From: Anoplopoma fimbria
Lineage: Eukaryota > Chordata > Actinopteri > Perciformes > Anoplopomatidae
NCBI RefSeq assembly: GCF_027596085.1
Contig: NC_072472.1
Span: 19,576,680 to 19,640,679 of the forward strand
DNA: 64,000 nt
Direction: 5' to 3'
Shown here: piece by piece, positions 52,560-64,000 of the stretch
Layout: each line of letters begins with the position of its first letter
How positions within the stretch are numbered: position 1 is the stretch's first letter
Program-made: the position numbers and the translations under genes
Notes under the pieces: model-generated
Databases searched by the model: none
What the model was told of the DNA's origin: nothing
What the model saw: only the letters and a program-made list of their open reading frames with translations

Positions 52560-52835
52560 TCAAAGACCCACATGAGAAGACCAATACCACTCTCCTATCT
52601 CTGTATCAAATGTAAAGCTCTAGCCAATAAGTGGTTAACTTAGCTTAGCATAAAGTATGGAAACGGGCGGAAACGGCTAGCCTGGCTCTGTCCAATGGTT
52701 ACTAAATATGCCTACCAGCAAATCTAAAGCTCGCTAATTAACACATTATAGCTTGTTTGTTTTATTCGCACAAAACTGTAAGTGTAAAATGTTTTTTACA
52801 GTGGGTAATGTGACTACTATGAGACTGGAATCCAC
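52560..52835 (+). repeat. fish interspersed repeat (ttagcttagcataaag family), copy 1
   Basis: Contains acttagcttagcataaagta, aacggctagcctggctctgt, ctaaagctcgctaattaaca and gtttgttttattcgcacaaa. This is the fullest of three copies in the window (others at 58690-58998 and 61525-61770). Confidence 0.65.
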
Positions 52836-53721
52836 TTTTCTCTTCTAAATCTCTGCAGGAGATGAACACACTGTCCTCCTTCGTCCTTGGTGGACTGGTT
52901 GGACAGCTCTACAGAGACCCCACCCCCCACCCCCTCAGTGTCTCTCTGCCTTCTTGTTCTTTCCTTATCAAATTTCACATCCCTGAAAGAACCAAGTCTC
53001 TGACCACCTGATGCAACTCTGTCTTCTTTAATCCCCCAAAATCCCAGTGAGACCAGAATACTTTCTCCCTCTCTGCATCCCTTTTCCTCTTGTTGTCGTT
53101 GGCAGCCTTCTGGCCCATATTAAAGTAAATGGGCCTCAGCAACACGCTGTGTCCCAGCATGGAGAGCCCATTCTGGCTTTAAAGTGGCCAGTCGGGGGAC
53201 GGGAGCGGTTCCTACAGCAGTAAGATGTGATGGATATCCATCTGCAGCTGACGTTGGCTCCGGGCTGCTTTTGTTTTGAACCCCAGGGAAGCTGGTGATC
53301 GGGGTTTGACAGTTATGAAGCTGTAACGTTTACTCAAATGCCACTTTGTTAAAGATCTCCCCTCGGCGGGTTTGTTTAGACGTGATGATTGTGCAGGAAC
53401 TTTGATGCTTTCCACATGGCCCACTGGGGTCTGAGATTGAGCAAGTAGTTGCCCAGTGGTTCTGCACCTCATTATGCAGGACGGATGATGTGCTTTGGGG
53501 CCAGATTGAGGTTTGGTCTCTTCGAGGAATTGGAGATATGGTGGGGAAGGACAGTGGTCAGTACCAGGAAAAGATGGAATTACAATTATGGGCAGTGTGT
53601 TTTCTTGTTTTATTCTGAATTGTGGCTTTAATCCAAAGTGTGTAAACACAAAATGAGCATGCTTGAGCTTTGGAGAAATTGGACTGTCAGGGTCAGCTAC
53701 GTTTTCTTCTTGCCAGTATTT

Positions 53722-53942
53722 TGAATGATATTGTGGTAGGATTTGCGATATAAGAGAGAATGATCATTTTAACATCTTTATTCTCAATTTCATTGAAAAA
53801 CATATTTAGGTGATTATGGTGTGATTTTTGCTGAAATGACATCTCATCCTAGCACAACAATATTACATTTTAAATGTTATTTTGACACACATTTGGCCTC
53901 CTTCAATTTGAAAATGAATTTAAATTAATCGTGCAGCCCTAG
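53722..53942 (-). repeat. fish repeat remnant ending agggctgcacgattaat
   Basis: On the minus strand it begins ctagggctgcacgattaatt, the characteristic end of a repeat common in fish. The interior is AT-rich and decayed. Class not proven. Confidence 0.4.
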
Positions 53943-54504
53943 TCAGCTATCACATAGTGACTGGAAAGCTTGTATGAATTCTGTGTCTTGGTCCAACACT
54001 TTACAAGAACAAACAGGTTATTGTGTTGGATGGTGATCTCCCCGTTCACCACACTTCTCCACTGCATCCTGACTACTGTGTCGCGTTTCACTCTAAACGT
54101 TTTCCCAGAAGCTTCTCACAGAATTTTGCAGTATAGTATGTCAGAGGGATTACTGACATCCTGGTTCTCCCGTTCTTTGCAGAACAGCCATGTTCCAAAG
54201 ACAACATTTTGTATCAGCAGAAGTGGTTCACATCTAATGATCTTCAGAAAAAAAGGCAGGTGACCGCAGAAAAACAACAAATGGTTTGACCATCATGGTC
54301 ACAAAAGCTTTTGAGTCACGTTTGCATTTTTATTGTTCGTTGAAATTCATTTTGAAAATTCCAATAATTTTTGAAAGATGAGCCTCAACCCTGCTGTCTG
54401 CCAACAGCTCCGAGTGTGCATGTGTGTCCGTGCACTCATTCCTAGGGTGCTCCTGGTCCTCGAGCCCCACAGTCTTTGTTGAAGTACCTATAGATCTGTG
54501 TTTG

Positions 54505-55155
54505 TGTCAAGGGGTAGAATGTCGAGCGGTCTTAGGATCAGCACAAAAGGCAGTGGTGCAGCAAAAAATACTTTTATTTACATTTTCAGATTGTATACAG
54601 AGAGCACGGCTTAGCTTCTGCCTTCTAGCTTCCTCTCCCCCTCGGGACTGACACGGCTCCCTTATATGGGCCGACCCGAGATTGGTGCATACCAATCCCT
54701 CAAATATCAGCAGGGGTGTTTACATATCAAATCAACAAAATATGCTCCAAAACTGGTCAAAACAAACGTATCTTAAATGAATTAAACTACAACACCTTAA
54801 TTAATATTCGTGCGTCTATACCCGCCACTACTTACAAATTATATAATCCAATAAAGACAATTGATTTGGCGGAGACGCAACGGCGTCACTCGCACGCGCC
54901 CCGCACCATATAGCTGTCCCCAGTCGGGCGCGCGCTTCCTAGAAGCCGCAGGGATCGCACAGCTGACCACGGCGGTGAGCAGTTCTACTTTTTACCACTC
55001 CATACACAAACCCGCCCCACGATCGCATCATACACCAAACCCCAAACAATATGCAGACACTATGCAGAAACTTGATTACGGGTTAATCTTGCACGTCAGC
55101 TAAATGCCCGGTGCGGCCTCAATCGTGAGGACGCGCCAATAGCCGCGTCATCACA
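54505..55155 (-). mobile_element. solo LTR of an LTR retrotransposon, 651 bp
   Basis: Begins TGTCAAGGGG and ends CATCACA on the + strand, giving the TG...CA ends of an LTR. Exact 5-bp direct repeats gtttg flank it (54500-54504 and 55156-55160). On the minus strand a TATA-like ATATAAG (rc of 54661-54667) precedes an AATAAA (rc of 54573-54578) and the terminal TTGACA, so the LTR reads minus. The outer third is CpG-rich, unlike the intron around it. No internal retrotransposon genes or second LTR are nearby, so it is the product of LTR-LTR recombination. Family unknown; the 5-bp duplication is compatible with Ty3/Gypsy, Copia or BEL. Confidence 0.85.
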
Positions 55156-55910
55156 GTTTGTATGCCTCAGTAAGCCGTCATATCTGTCTTTCCATGCACT
55201 GCCTATCCCCTAAATCCCCAGAAAGTGCTCCTACTCCTACAAATATGTGAAAGAAAAGTGTTAATCATTTCTTATGAGGCTTTTTGTTGAAGATAAGAGT
55301 TTATTAAGCTGTTTGGTTCGTGTTTAGGTCGTGTTTCCTCCACACCATATGCAGATGAAACAGTAGCTGGCTCTTCATCAGTAGCTTGAGGTACTGCAGC
55401 TGTTATTCTCGGGTTCCTGCATTCATTTTTTTTTTGCATGTTGGAGTGTTGCAGAGGCATCTGCTCCGCTCCTGTAGAGATCTCACCGTGTTTACGGGTG
55501 AGTCAAGAGAGAAAGCCCCCAGCCATAAACACACACACACACACACACTGAATATGCCCGTTAGACAGAGAGGAAAAATGAGTGGACAACTGCTGGCTGA
55601 GGGAAATATCATTTTTAACAGTATCCTTCCCAGGCCTTTAGGAAGGGTTTAAAAGGAATGCGAGGTCCCCCAAATAGTGCTTTTCGCCTGTTATTTCCTA
55701 ATTTAGACTGTGGTCCTTAACCCTAATGTAAGCATGACCTTATGTGCAGTGGGATATGAGGTCCAAATTATCTAAACATAACGGTAGAGTGGATCAAACG
55801 CAAATAAAGAGCAACATCCAGTAAGTGCATGACAGCTGAGAGGTGAGATTTAAAGGATGTTTGCTCAATGTTTTTTTCCTGCTAAAATCTAATTAATTGT
55901 GAATGACTAC

Positions 55911-56213
55911 ATTACATTACATTACATTACAGTCATTTAGCAGACGCTTTTATCCAAAGCGACTTACAATCAGTAGTATATTACACATCATTCACCCATT
56001 CACACGCTGATGACAGGCTACCATGCAAGGTGCCACCATCAGACTCTAACTAACATTCATGCAACATCCAGTCCACACCGATGGCAAGCCTTCGGGGGCA
56101 ACTTGGGGTTAAGTGTCTTGCCCAAGGACACATCGACTGCCGAAGCCGGGTATCGAACCACCGACCCTCTGATTGGAGAACTACCTTGCTCTCCACTACA
56201 CCACAGCCGCCCC
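55911..56213 (-). mobile_element. tRNA-derived SINE, about 303 bp
   Basis: Read on the minus strand it starts ggggcggctgtggtgtagtg (A box at about 56191-56203), has a B box GGTTCGATACC (rc of 56149-56159), a body including ttgggcaagacacttaaccc, a 3' part with gtcgctttggataaaagcgt, and a (TGTAA)n tail at 55911-55930. The 3' part resembles the tail of L2-type LINEs, as expected for mobilisation by such a LINE. Possible target duplication actac at 55906-55910 and 56214-56218. Internal promoter boxes look intact. Confidence 0.85.
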
Positions 56214-58689
56214 ACTACTTGTTATATACTCATCTTAACTAGTTAAAAAATACTTTACATATAAATACTATATGGATTTTTTGCCATTTTATCTTTTCTC
56301 ATGAGGTGTCTGACTCACTAGTTTCAGGTCAGTGCTCAAACATGCTCAGCAAGACCTTTCCATATTCTGTCCACTCCACTTATCAGAGTGGTACCATGCC
56401 TCTCCATGTTTAATGTAAATGTAGTCAGTAGTGTAACGCTGAGATGACTTCAGACTGATCCATAAGGATGTTTAGCTCCATGTGCAGAATGTGCGCTCTG
56501 TACAATCCCATCCACCATCAGTGGATCAAGTTTTCATAACTTGGGCATGCAGCAGGCTTTGGGCTGTTGTGCAGTCTATGACTTCCCATAACATTATGCT
56601 GTTCGTATGGCAGGACCGTGAGCAGTGCCAGGCGTTTGATCCTGCTTTATGACTTCCTGTCCCAGGGTGAGGGAGGGAGGCTGCCCATTTCCTGTTCGGA
56701 CTGTGCAGACGGCATGAACTCCGGGCTGGTGTACTAATCCCACAGGCCCTTATCTAATTTGTTTTTATTTTTATCAGTAAACTTCGGAAACCCCTCCCGC
56801 TCTCCAAGGTCCAAAACTGAGGCTTTATTAGGTTTTGTGGTATTAGTGTTTTTTTACAGTTTGTTATCGTCGCTGATAATGCAGTTCTTTTTTGTCGCTT
56901 CTTTACAAATGTGCAGCCGACAGTGTTTAACTTTCACTAATGTAACTAAACATCCCTCACTTGGCAGATATACATACGCTGTAATGAGTTACGATGATGT
57001 AAACATTTAGCGATAATGGGTACGAAGTGGATTCTGTTATTGTTTAACCCTTTCGTAGCCGTGATAACAAAGCTCTTTATATCGGCCTCTTCAATTCTGA
57101 CCTGGTACCTCAGCATTGGCCCCCTTTCACCACCACAGATGAAGCCACTGATGATGTAATTGTTTTCAACTGGAGGAAATGTTTCTAAAGTCCCACAAGA
57201 CTCCCTGCGAGAATGTTTTGAACTTGTCAGCTGTGTAAAAGATGAGGTCATCGCCTGCGCGGTTAGCTCGTCGTGTTTACGGCTTCGCCAAATCCAGTCC
57301 CGGTGCTGCAGAGCAGACTGACACCTCGGGTGACTTGTCCGGGATTAAAGCATCAAAACTTGATCTTCTGCCTTTTTCACACATAAATTAATTTTAAACC
57401 TCTATGGAGAGGAACAGTGATCAAAATGTTTCTTCTGATGTCCGCAATTAATGCACCCTTCATAAGTTTGCTTATGTTATTAAGCAAAACTTAAATATGG
57501 CGCAATTTGAAAATAGCCACCCTAAAATACTCACCGCTGAAATGTACCAGGTTCAGTAACCTTGCAGAAAACAAAGAACGCTTCAGCTCTGAATGTTTCT
57601 CAGATGACTAGTGCTCTCTGTGCATTTCTTCGCTTCAAGCTGCATGTTGCATAACCAGCTTGTCGTGCTGAATTCATCTGAGCAATGTTTTCTTTTTTTC
57701 AAACGTCCCTGAGAGAATCATAAAATGTGTTGATCCGGCGGGGGTGTTGTACCTGTTCCCTGTGCTGGTCCTGCTTTCAAAGAGCTGAGTGGGTGTTGAC
57801 GAGGGAGGGCACCTCAGAGGTCTGTTTCACAGAGTCACAAACTGTCTGAATTATGTAATGAGTATTGTATAATAGCCGGGAGAGCGATGTGTACTGTATG
57901 CGTGTGCTACGGGAGCTGCGGAGGAGTTGTTTGGGTTGATTGCGTCTCTCCCTACTTGTATCTTTTCCTCTCCCTCCAGTACAACCAGCCAGCCTGAAGG
58001 AGGGCAGGTCAGCTCTGGTTAGATACAAGTCACCCTGCTCCAGCCTCACTAACACAACCATGGTCATCGATCGTTAGAGAAAAACACTCTAGTTTTCGTC
58101 CGTAAGGTGTCTTTCTTTATCTGTGAGCCGGAAGCAGAAAGATAGAGGATTACAGTAGAATAATGAAAAGAAGAGACTGAGAGACCGAGAGTAGTGAGAT
58201 ACATCAGAGAGAAAGTGTTTAGCCTCTAGCTTTCTCCTTAAGCCTGAGGCGGTTTACTGTGCTGCCCCGCTTACACTGTTAACACAGAGACTGGTCATCA
58301 TAACAAGCCAATCATCAGGAGCTGAGGCAGGTAGACTCTCCATTGATTAACTGATTGATTTTCCACTTCCAAGTTGATGGCTTCTTCACCTGCTAATGAG
58401 GTCTGACCCTGTACTGATTTTTATTTTATTTTTTACTCATAAAATAAAGAGGAAGGTTGGGTGGATGCTGCTGTGAATTAGTTAACAGAACAGCTGACGC
58501 AGTGTTGATGGAAAAGAAAATGTCAGCTTTCTTTGATGATTTCATGTCCCTCATTAAGGCGTGTTCTCAATTCTCTGCCCACTGTTGACACAACACACCA
58601 CCTCGGTCACATTCTAGGCTGATAATCATTTTAAGAAATGGTCGGCTATGCAATTAAAAAAATATATAATTTCGAAACTGCTCTGCTTG

Positions 58690-58887
58690 AAAGGAATAGT
58701 TTGATATTTTAGGGAATTTTCTTGCTTAGAGTTTAATGGATGCCACTTTCATTTCCTGTGCGCTGAATATAAAGCTACAGCAAGTTAGCTTAGCTTCACT
58801 TAGCTTAGCTTAGCATCAAAGGAGGGGTGGAAGTAGCTCAGTCAGTGGGGACTTTGCTTGGGAACTGGAGGTCTCTGATTCAAGTTT

Positions 58888-58918
<31 letters not shown>

Positions 58919-58998
58919 CTGACTGGACTGACCGTAAGCAGGGTCGATCCAGAGACAGGGTCCAAAGGTAACAAAACCCCCCTACTAGCCACTTCTGT
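58690..58998 (+). repeat. ttagcttagcataaag repeat, copy 2, apparently interrupted
   Basis: Left part: aaaggaatagtttgatattt to gcttagcttagcatcaaag (58690-58820). Right part: ggtccaaaggtaacaaaacc to ctactagcc (about 58955-58990), which follows in the family consensus as I recall it. Between them lies a tRNA-like SINE head and a (TA)n run. Confidence 0.55.
58826..58920 (+). mobile_element. truncated tRNA-derived SINE head plus (TA)n
   Basis: gtagctcagtcagtgggg resembles a tRNA A-box region, and ctctgattcaagt about 35 bases on resembles a decayed B box. The body after it is missing and replaced by (TA)n at about 58887-58918. I recall perciform SINEs that begin like this. Confidence 0.5.
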
Positions 58999-60873
58999 AG
59001 TGGATTTTGTGGGACTATTTGAAGAATAGCATCATAACCATCATAAGCATGGATTTTGTTTAATCTCAGAACACTCAGATGGCAGTTTAAATTGGGTTCA
59101 CTTGTGTGAAACACTGTCTCATGTGCCTCCTTCCCTGACATTTAGACAGTTTTCCTCAGGCCTTTTTTCTGTAACCTCCAGTTGCGTAACATTTTCTCAT
59201 CTCACCTCATCTCATCCTTCTCCTCACTCTTGTAGTCTTCAAGGTGACTGCGTCCAGTCAGCCGTGGGTTTACACTTTTAAGAGTGAATTATTCAAGCAG
59301 GTCAGCAACAGCGTCGTCCTGTGAGGCCGCACTCTCTTCATCTCTGGAACTGGGTCACACTGCTCAGATGTAACACAGCCCAGTCAAGCAGAGGGCACAA
59401 CACAGACACCACCACCTCAGCTTAATGGGATCACATGTAAAAAATGTGCTAAAGGGCAGGATGGTTGTATAAGGGAATCGCACCCAACTCCTTTCTGCAT
59501 CACAAATCGTTGCTGAGACAAAGAGAAGAAGGTGTCACCCTGAGACTTATGTCTTACCTTTGCCCTATTTACACTACTAAATCTGAAAATTCCTGGCAGA
59601 CGAATTAACAAATAGCCAGTGCTCTATACAAAAAAACCTGGACGCAGCAATGATGACTAAACCTGCTGTGGAAAGATTTCTTATCACAATCTCCACTCAT
59701 CCTCGCAGCTAAGGAGAAATGTAGAAATGTAGATTTCTGGATGTTATGGTAACTTAAAAAAAAAAAAACACCAAAAGTTATAAAGCACCACCACTTTTTT
59801 TAAAGAAATGCAAATGTGCCTTGTGCAGCTTTATTTTGAGCCATGGGTGTTTATTTAAAGCAAACTCACATTTCAGCTGCCCTTAGATTGTATGCTATAA
59901 TGTTTGCCAGGGATGGGTGGATCACTTTTAATTAAAGAAAGTTCACTCTGTTGTTCAGCCGTAATTACCTCCACTAAGGAGGATCCGGTGAACAAATACA
60001 CATTGAGCCAAGGAGCGACACATTTTAATCTTGTTGGTACACATGAAGAGCATCTACAGCGTGGATCCACGCTGTGGCAACACCTCCGAGTAAACAATAA
60101 TCAAATTGTAATGAGGGATTATGACAATAGAAATAAGAATAAATCAAGATTGGGCCGATAAACATGACAATTAACGATAACGACCAATTAGGAGGCAGAA
60201 AAAGGAGGGTGTCACAGTGTGAAGAACTGCATGTTTGCAGACTGTGACCTCATGTTTGAATGGAGGTTAGTGGTGCAGAACCTGCAGCATTACTGTTTCA
60301 CCATTTGCTCTTGCATCACTCTGCTCCTCCACCTCTCTTTGTGCTTTGTTACCTCTTGTCAGGTTCTCTCTCTCTTCACCTGCGTATAAATTTACTGATC
60401 AGACCCCAAAATATACTTTAGAGAAGCTATAGTTATGAAAAGATTTTGTGGCTACACTTATCTAACTCCAAGTAAATTTGAAGGCTTTCAGTAGCTGTGG
60501 TCTATTCATATCTTTTCATACCCTGAATGCTTCGTTTTTCCACACACATTTTCTCATCACAACCACACCCAACAACGCACCACAGACTGCAGCTCCTTGC
60601 TAATGAAACCCACCCTTTGCCTTCCTCATCCTCGCTCTCCATCACCACTTTTGTTCCAAAGTGCTTAATAAGTGATGGAGCGGTTAATCTGAGGAGGATG
60701 CCCCCCGACGGCTCAGATGAAAGAGAAGCAGGAATAATCTGTAGAGCACCCTAAGGCTGTGATTTCCCACCCTGCCACCCCCCCCTCCTCTGCACTCCCA
60801 TTTTAGCACACCAACTGTACCCTGAAGGACCCTCCCTCGAAAGCCCCCCCTCACACACACACACACACACCTC

Positions 60874-60897
60874 TTTTTTTTTTTTTTTTTTTTTTTT
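60874..60897. repeat. poly-T tract (24 bp) after a short (CA)n
   Basis: A CA run at about 60852-60870 is followed by 24 T. Confidence 0.95.
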
Positions 60898-61524
60898 AAA
60901 CCCTATTTTCTCTTCCACTTGCCTAAGCTCCAGTGAAGGCAGCAGGATAGATCAAAGAGGTGCAGTGGGTCATCCAGTAAACGTACTTATATAGACCATT
61001 CGATTTAAATCAGATTGAATTATCCGCTACCAACACAGCTCGTGGCTTTCAATGTCAGCCAGCCTGTCATGTCAGCCAATCACAGGCCTCAGAGGTAAAA
61101 ACACAGCACTTTGTCATTTTTGTTGAGTAAGTCAAATAAGCCTGAAGCCACTTCCTCTTTGATTTCATCTTTTTTTCTTTGAGACAGCAATAACGTTGCA
61201 ATATGAATGTGCACATACGATTTCAGAGATTTTGTGGCATGAGCTGGGGTTGCTGTTCAAAACCCACATGAACAGAAGGTTTTCTGTTAATCCTATTTAT
61301 GCATTTAGGTTGTAAAGAAACGTACAACAATCCCCTGTGTGTTCAGTAAAAATACAAATCAGCCATTAACAGTAAAAGTATTTTAGTGGCGACCATAGCA
61401 GCCTTGATAAAAATGCTAAATGTGCCTCCTTAAATGCAGAAAAAACGATTCAAGTTGGAGCCTGGAGCTACCAAAACTTTTCAAATCCACACCGATACAC
61501 TCTGAAATGCTCTGTGGAGCCAGC

Positions 61525-61770
61525 TCTGTATTAAAGAAATAGTTCCACATTTTAAGAAATACACTAATTCAGAGTGGGATAATATCTTTACCACTCTCAT
61601 GTCAACCAAGAGCCAATTAGCTTAGCTTAGCATGAAGACTAGAGCAGGGGGAAACGGCTAGCCTGTTCTGTCCAAAGCTCATATAAAACTCATCATTTAA
61701 CACGTTTAATCCGTCCACAAAATGTAAATGTGAAAAAGACAAGTTGCACCAAATGTAAAAAGTATTTATT
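61525..61770 (+). repeat. ttagcttagcataaag repeat, copy 3
   Basis: Contains agaaatagttccacatttta, taccactctcatgtcaacca, ttagcttagcttagcatgaa and gggggaaacggctagcctgt, in the same order as copies 1 and 2. Confidence 0.6.
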
Positions 61771-61825
61771 TAGCAATCTACTGTACGAGCCATCCATCCA
61801 TACAGATCAGCCAGGACAGGACAGA

Positions 61826-61905
61826 ACATGAAAACACAGAAAGACCCCCGCTGGGAGCTGGAGCTGAGCCCGAGACCTTCTCGCTGTGAGGAGAGCCACT
61901 GCACA
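61826..61905 (-). mobile_element. decayed tRNA-SINE head
   Basis: On the minus strand gtgcagtggctctcctcaca, gcgagaaggtctcgggctca and gcgggggtctttctgtgt follow the head of DANA-like fish SINEs as I recall them. The B box is decayed. Confidence 0.4.
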
Positions 61906-64000
61906 GCTTCCTATTGGAAAATCTGGAGTCGTAGTTCACAAGATCTCATTAATGTCAAATATTAACACTGGAATTTCTGGCTTAGTTGCTTCCGACAAAA
62001 TAAAAATATCTTTGTGGACTGCTTAGTGTCACTCACAAGCTGTGCTTCATGCAAAAGGGAGAGAACAGGTCAACTACAAAACATTGACAGGCAGATGTTT
62101 TCAGCGGCTGTACAATGTTCCCAGGATGTCCACCGTACACATGACAACCACGCCAAAACACCAGAATGACTGCAGTGTCGGCACCATCCCATGTACATTA
62201 GCCCGGCTTGGTTTCAGAGCTGCTCCATATTCATGTTGGAGCTGTTACACCGAGCATGAATTCATCCCCGGCTCCTGATGGTCTCTGTGATTGGCAGGGC
62301 CGAGCCTAAGCCTGCAGGAGTCGAGGCCGGAGAATCGCAGAATCAACATAATCACGATGCCATGTCAGGGAGCGGCCGCAGTCCCACATGGAGTTTGGCG
62401 TTGAAAACCAGGACCACGTTCAACAATCCCCCCCCCTTGTCTGGTCGTATGGAGTGGCTTTAAGAGGGGCCGTGCCACCCAGCACATCTATAATTAAGAG
62501 CCGGGACTGGTCCTGATGTCAGAGCGTAGGCACTCAGGGCTCAACCATCTGCTATCTCAACGTTTTACTGTTGGTTTTTATCTCAAGTTAAAATCAACTA
62601 CTACATTTTTTATGTAGTCTTTTATTCTCACCAATAACCCAGTAGGGATTAAATTCCTCAAAACATTTCATAATTGCCCTCTAAAAGACAAGGTGTGGTT
62701 GTCTTTGGGGCACAAATTTCCAGCAGTAAAAGCTGTTTTTTTTAAAATAGAGGAAAAATAAAGGAAGAATTGTGTTGTTGGTATGACTCACAGTGTCAAA
62801 GATCATAAAAGAAAGAGTATCACACCGAGCGAATCAAACATCAGACAAGCTAACGGTTTCATTGTCAGGTGATCTCTGAAGCCCCACTAAAACCACCAAC
62901 ATCTCGAGGATTACCACTTTCACTAATTACCCATTTTTTATTTTATTTTCTTTCATGTCGTCTCCAATTCCCTCAAGAACTCTTAACTCTCATCTCCCTG
63001 TTGGACTCCCTCCTCCTCTCCTACTTGCATCTTTCCTTTCCTTCTTTTTTTTTTATCATTCCCACATCTCCCGAGCTCCAGGCCCCACACAGTTCACCCT
63101 CTCATATGGTTAATTTATCTCTACAGCACATTTGTATCTGCCAAAGAGCCTTTTAGGAAAATAAGGGCCCATTGTTCATCTCCTCTTGCTTGGAGGAAAA
63201 CGCATCCAACCAACCAAACCCTCCAACAAGATATGGACAAATATTATCCAGCCACATTGCTATCCGCTTGTTATTTTTGCAGTAAATTTGGGATTTGGGG
63301 AACTGTATGCAGCCTGTGCAGAACTGCTGGGTCTGTCTTAATGTGTGTGGAGTTACTGTGAGGCCACAGTATTCTGGGTTAACACGTCTGCACGTACAGT
63401 ATGTGAGCATGTTTTTTATGCAGTAAATAGTGCATGAGCTAACACTAGACACAGCGGAGCACGGGGACGTATGAATGTACGCTTCTTGCGGCTGGAGGGA
63501 GAGCGTGCGAGTTCACCCCATGATTTTTCCTGATGTGATGTGTACTGAAGTGATGGACTCCTGTTGACCCAATAGTATAGATGCTGCTGCTGCTGCTACT
63601 CTAAAGAGTGACTGTGCTCTGCGTGTGACTGTAAATGGAGCATCCTGTGATATAAATATACAGAAATAAAAGGAATAGAAGAGTATGCATGAAGAAACAA
63701 TGGAGCGTAAAGAGGGATTGATGTTGACCGTTTGTTTCATTCTTACTTGACAGTTAAAAGGAAAGCAAACAGCCAAAACAAACATGTGTGCGTGCGCAGA
63801 GCAACGTTCAAAGGGAAGATGTGTTGCATTATGTGAAATGTAGGATTCATACTAGGAAGTAAAAGGCCTCTGCTGCCTCAGTTTAGAAAATTCTTTATGT
63901 ATTTTTGGTTCTAAATTGCTGGAGTTTCCTTCAACACAATGGAGCTTTCACATCTCTCAACTCTGGAGCTCCCAATGTTAGCCACCTGATGATTATGATT

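Larger units (their letters stand above)
43599..64000 (+). other. abr intron, at least 20.4 kb (3' end outside window)
   Basis: Starts at the gtaaga donor after 43598. I looked for the expected next exon (starting LDPQ, with a Trp and FSMKF-like segment) and did not see it. Contents: repeats at 45414-45748, 50205-50462, 52560-52835, 53722-53942, 55911-56213, 58690-58998, 61525-61770 and 61826-61905, microsatellites at 48761-48857 and 49056-49108, poly-T at 60874-60897 and the solo LTR at 54505-55155. Long parts of 46200-49800 and 62000-64000 show nothing I can assign. Confidence 0.75.

Noticed and set aside
53212..53649. 145-residue open frame on the minus strand
   Set aside because: No recognisable domain or codon pattern and no homologue known to me; such lengths are expected by chance in 64 kb of six frames.
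58826..58890. A functional tRNA gene
   Set aside because: The A-box-like part is good but the B box is decayed and no acceptor stem can be formed; it is a SINE head.
43599..64000. A CRISPR-like or defence system, or any bacterial-type cassette
   Set aside because: All direct repeats seen are microsatellites or transposons; the sequence is eukaryotic intron.

Overview
The window is vertebrate nuclear DNA, almost certainly from a teleost fish and probably a percomorph. Short coding exons with canonical GT/AG borders sit in long introns. Dinucleotide microsatellites are very dense (more than a dozen (CA)n, (GT)n or (CT)n tracts, up to 161 bp). Several interspersed repeats look like families common in fish genomes. 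I recognise these from memory of their consensus sequences, not from a search.

One gene fills the window on the + strand: abr, the BCR-related RhoGEF/RhoGAP. Sixteen coding exons can be placed to the base. Their phases chain together without a break from 4770 to 43598 and give about 576 residues. These are an acidic N-terminal segment with a DESPTMSPQL motif (4770-4951), the DH (RhoGEF) domain (12670-28475), a PH domain with a long charged insert (29341-34309), and most of a C2 domain (34464-43598). The protein is closer to human ABR than to BCR in the DH exons. An extra exon at 9895-10014 has its own ATG, an upstream in-frame stop and a phase-0 donor, and looks like an alternative first exon for a second N-terminus. 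The upstream exon 1 lies before base 1. The RhoGAP domain lies beyond base 64000.

Layout: 1-4769 is intron 1, with a perfect 26-bp hairpin. 4770-22560 holds the N-terminal and first DH exons and the alternative first exon, with a 483-bp MITE-like element in one intron. 27001-28475 completes the DH domain. 29341-34309 is the PH part. 34464-43598 is the linker and C2 part. 43599-64000 is one intron of at least 20.4 kb in which I found no further abr exon. That intron carries a 651-bp solo LTR with a 5-bp target duplication, a tRNA-derived SINE and several decayed repeats, one of them apparently interrupted by a SINE head.

I found no CRISPR array, operon, rRNA or functional tRNA gene, and no clear second protein-coding gene. 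Nothing in the window is convincingly a new biological system. The points most worth a second look are the alternative first exon, microsatellites placed next to splice sites, the perfect hairpin, the MITE, the solo LTR, and two CpG-dense intronic blocks of unknown nature.
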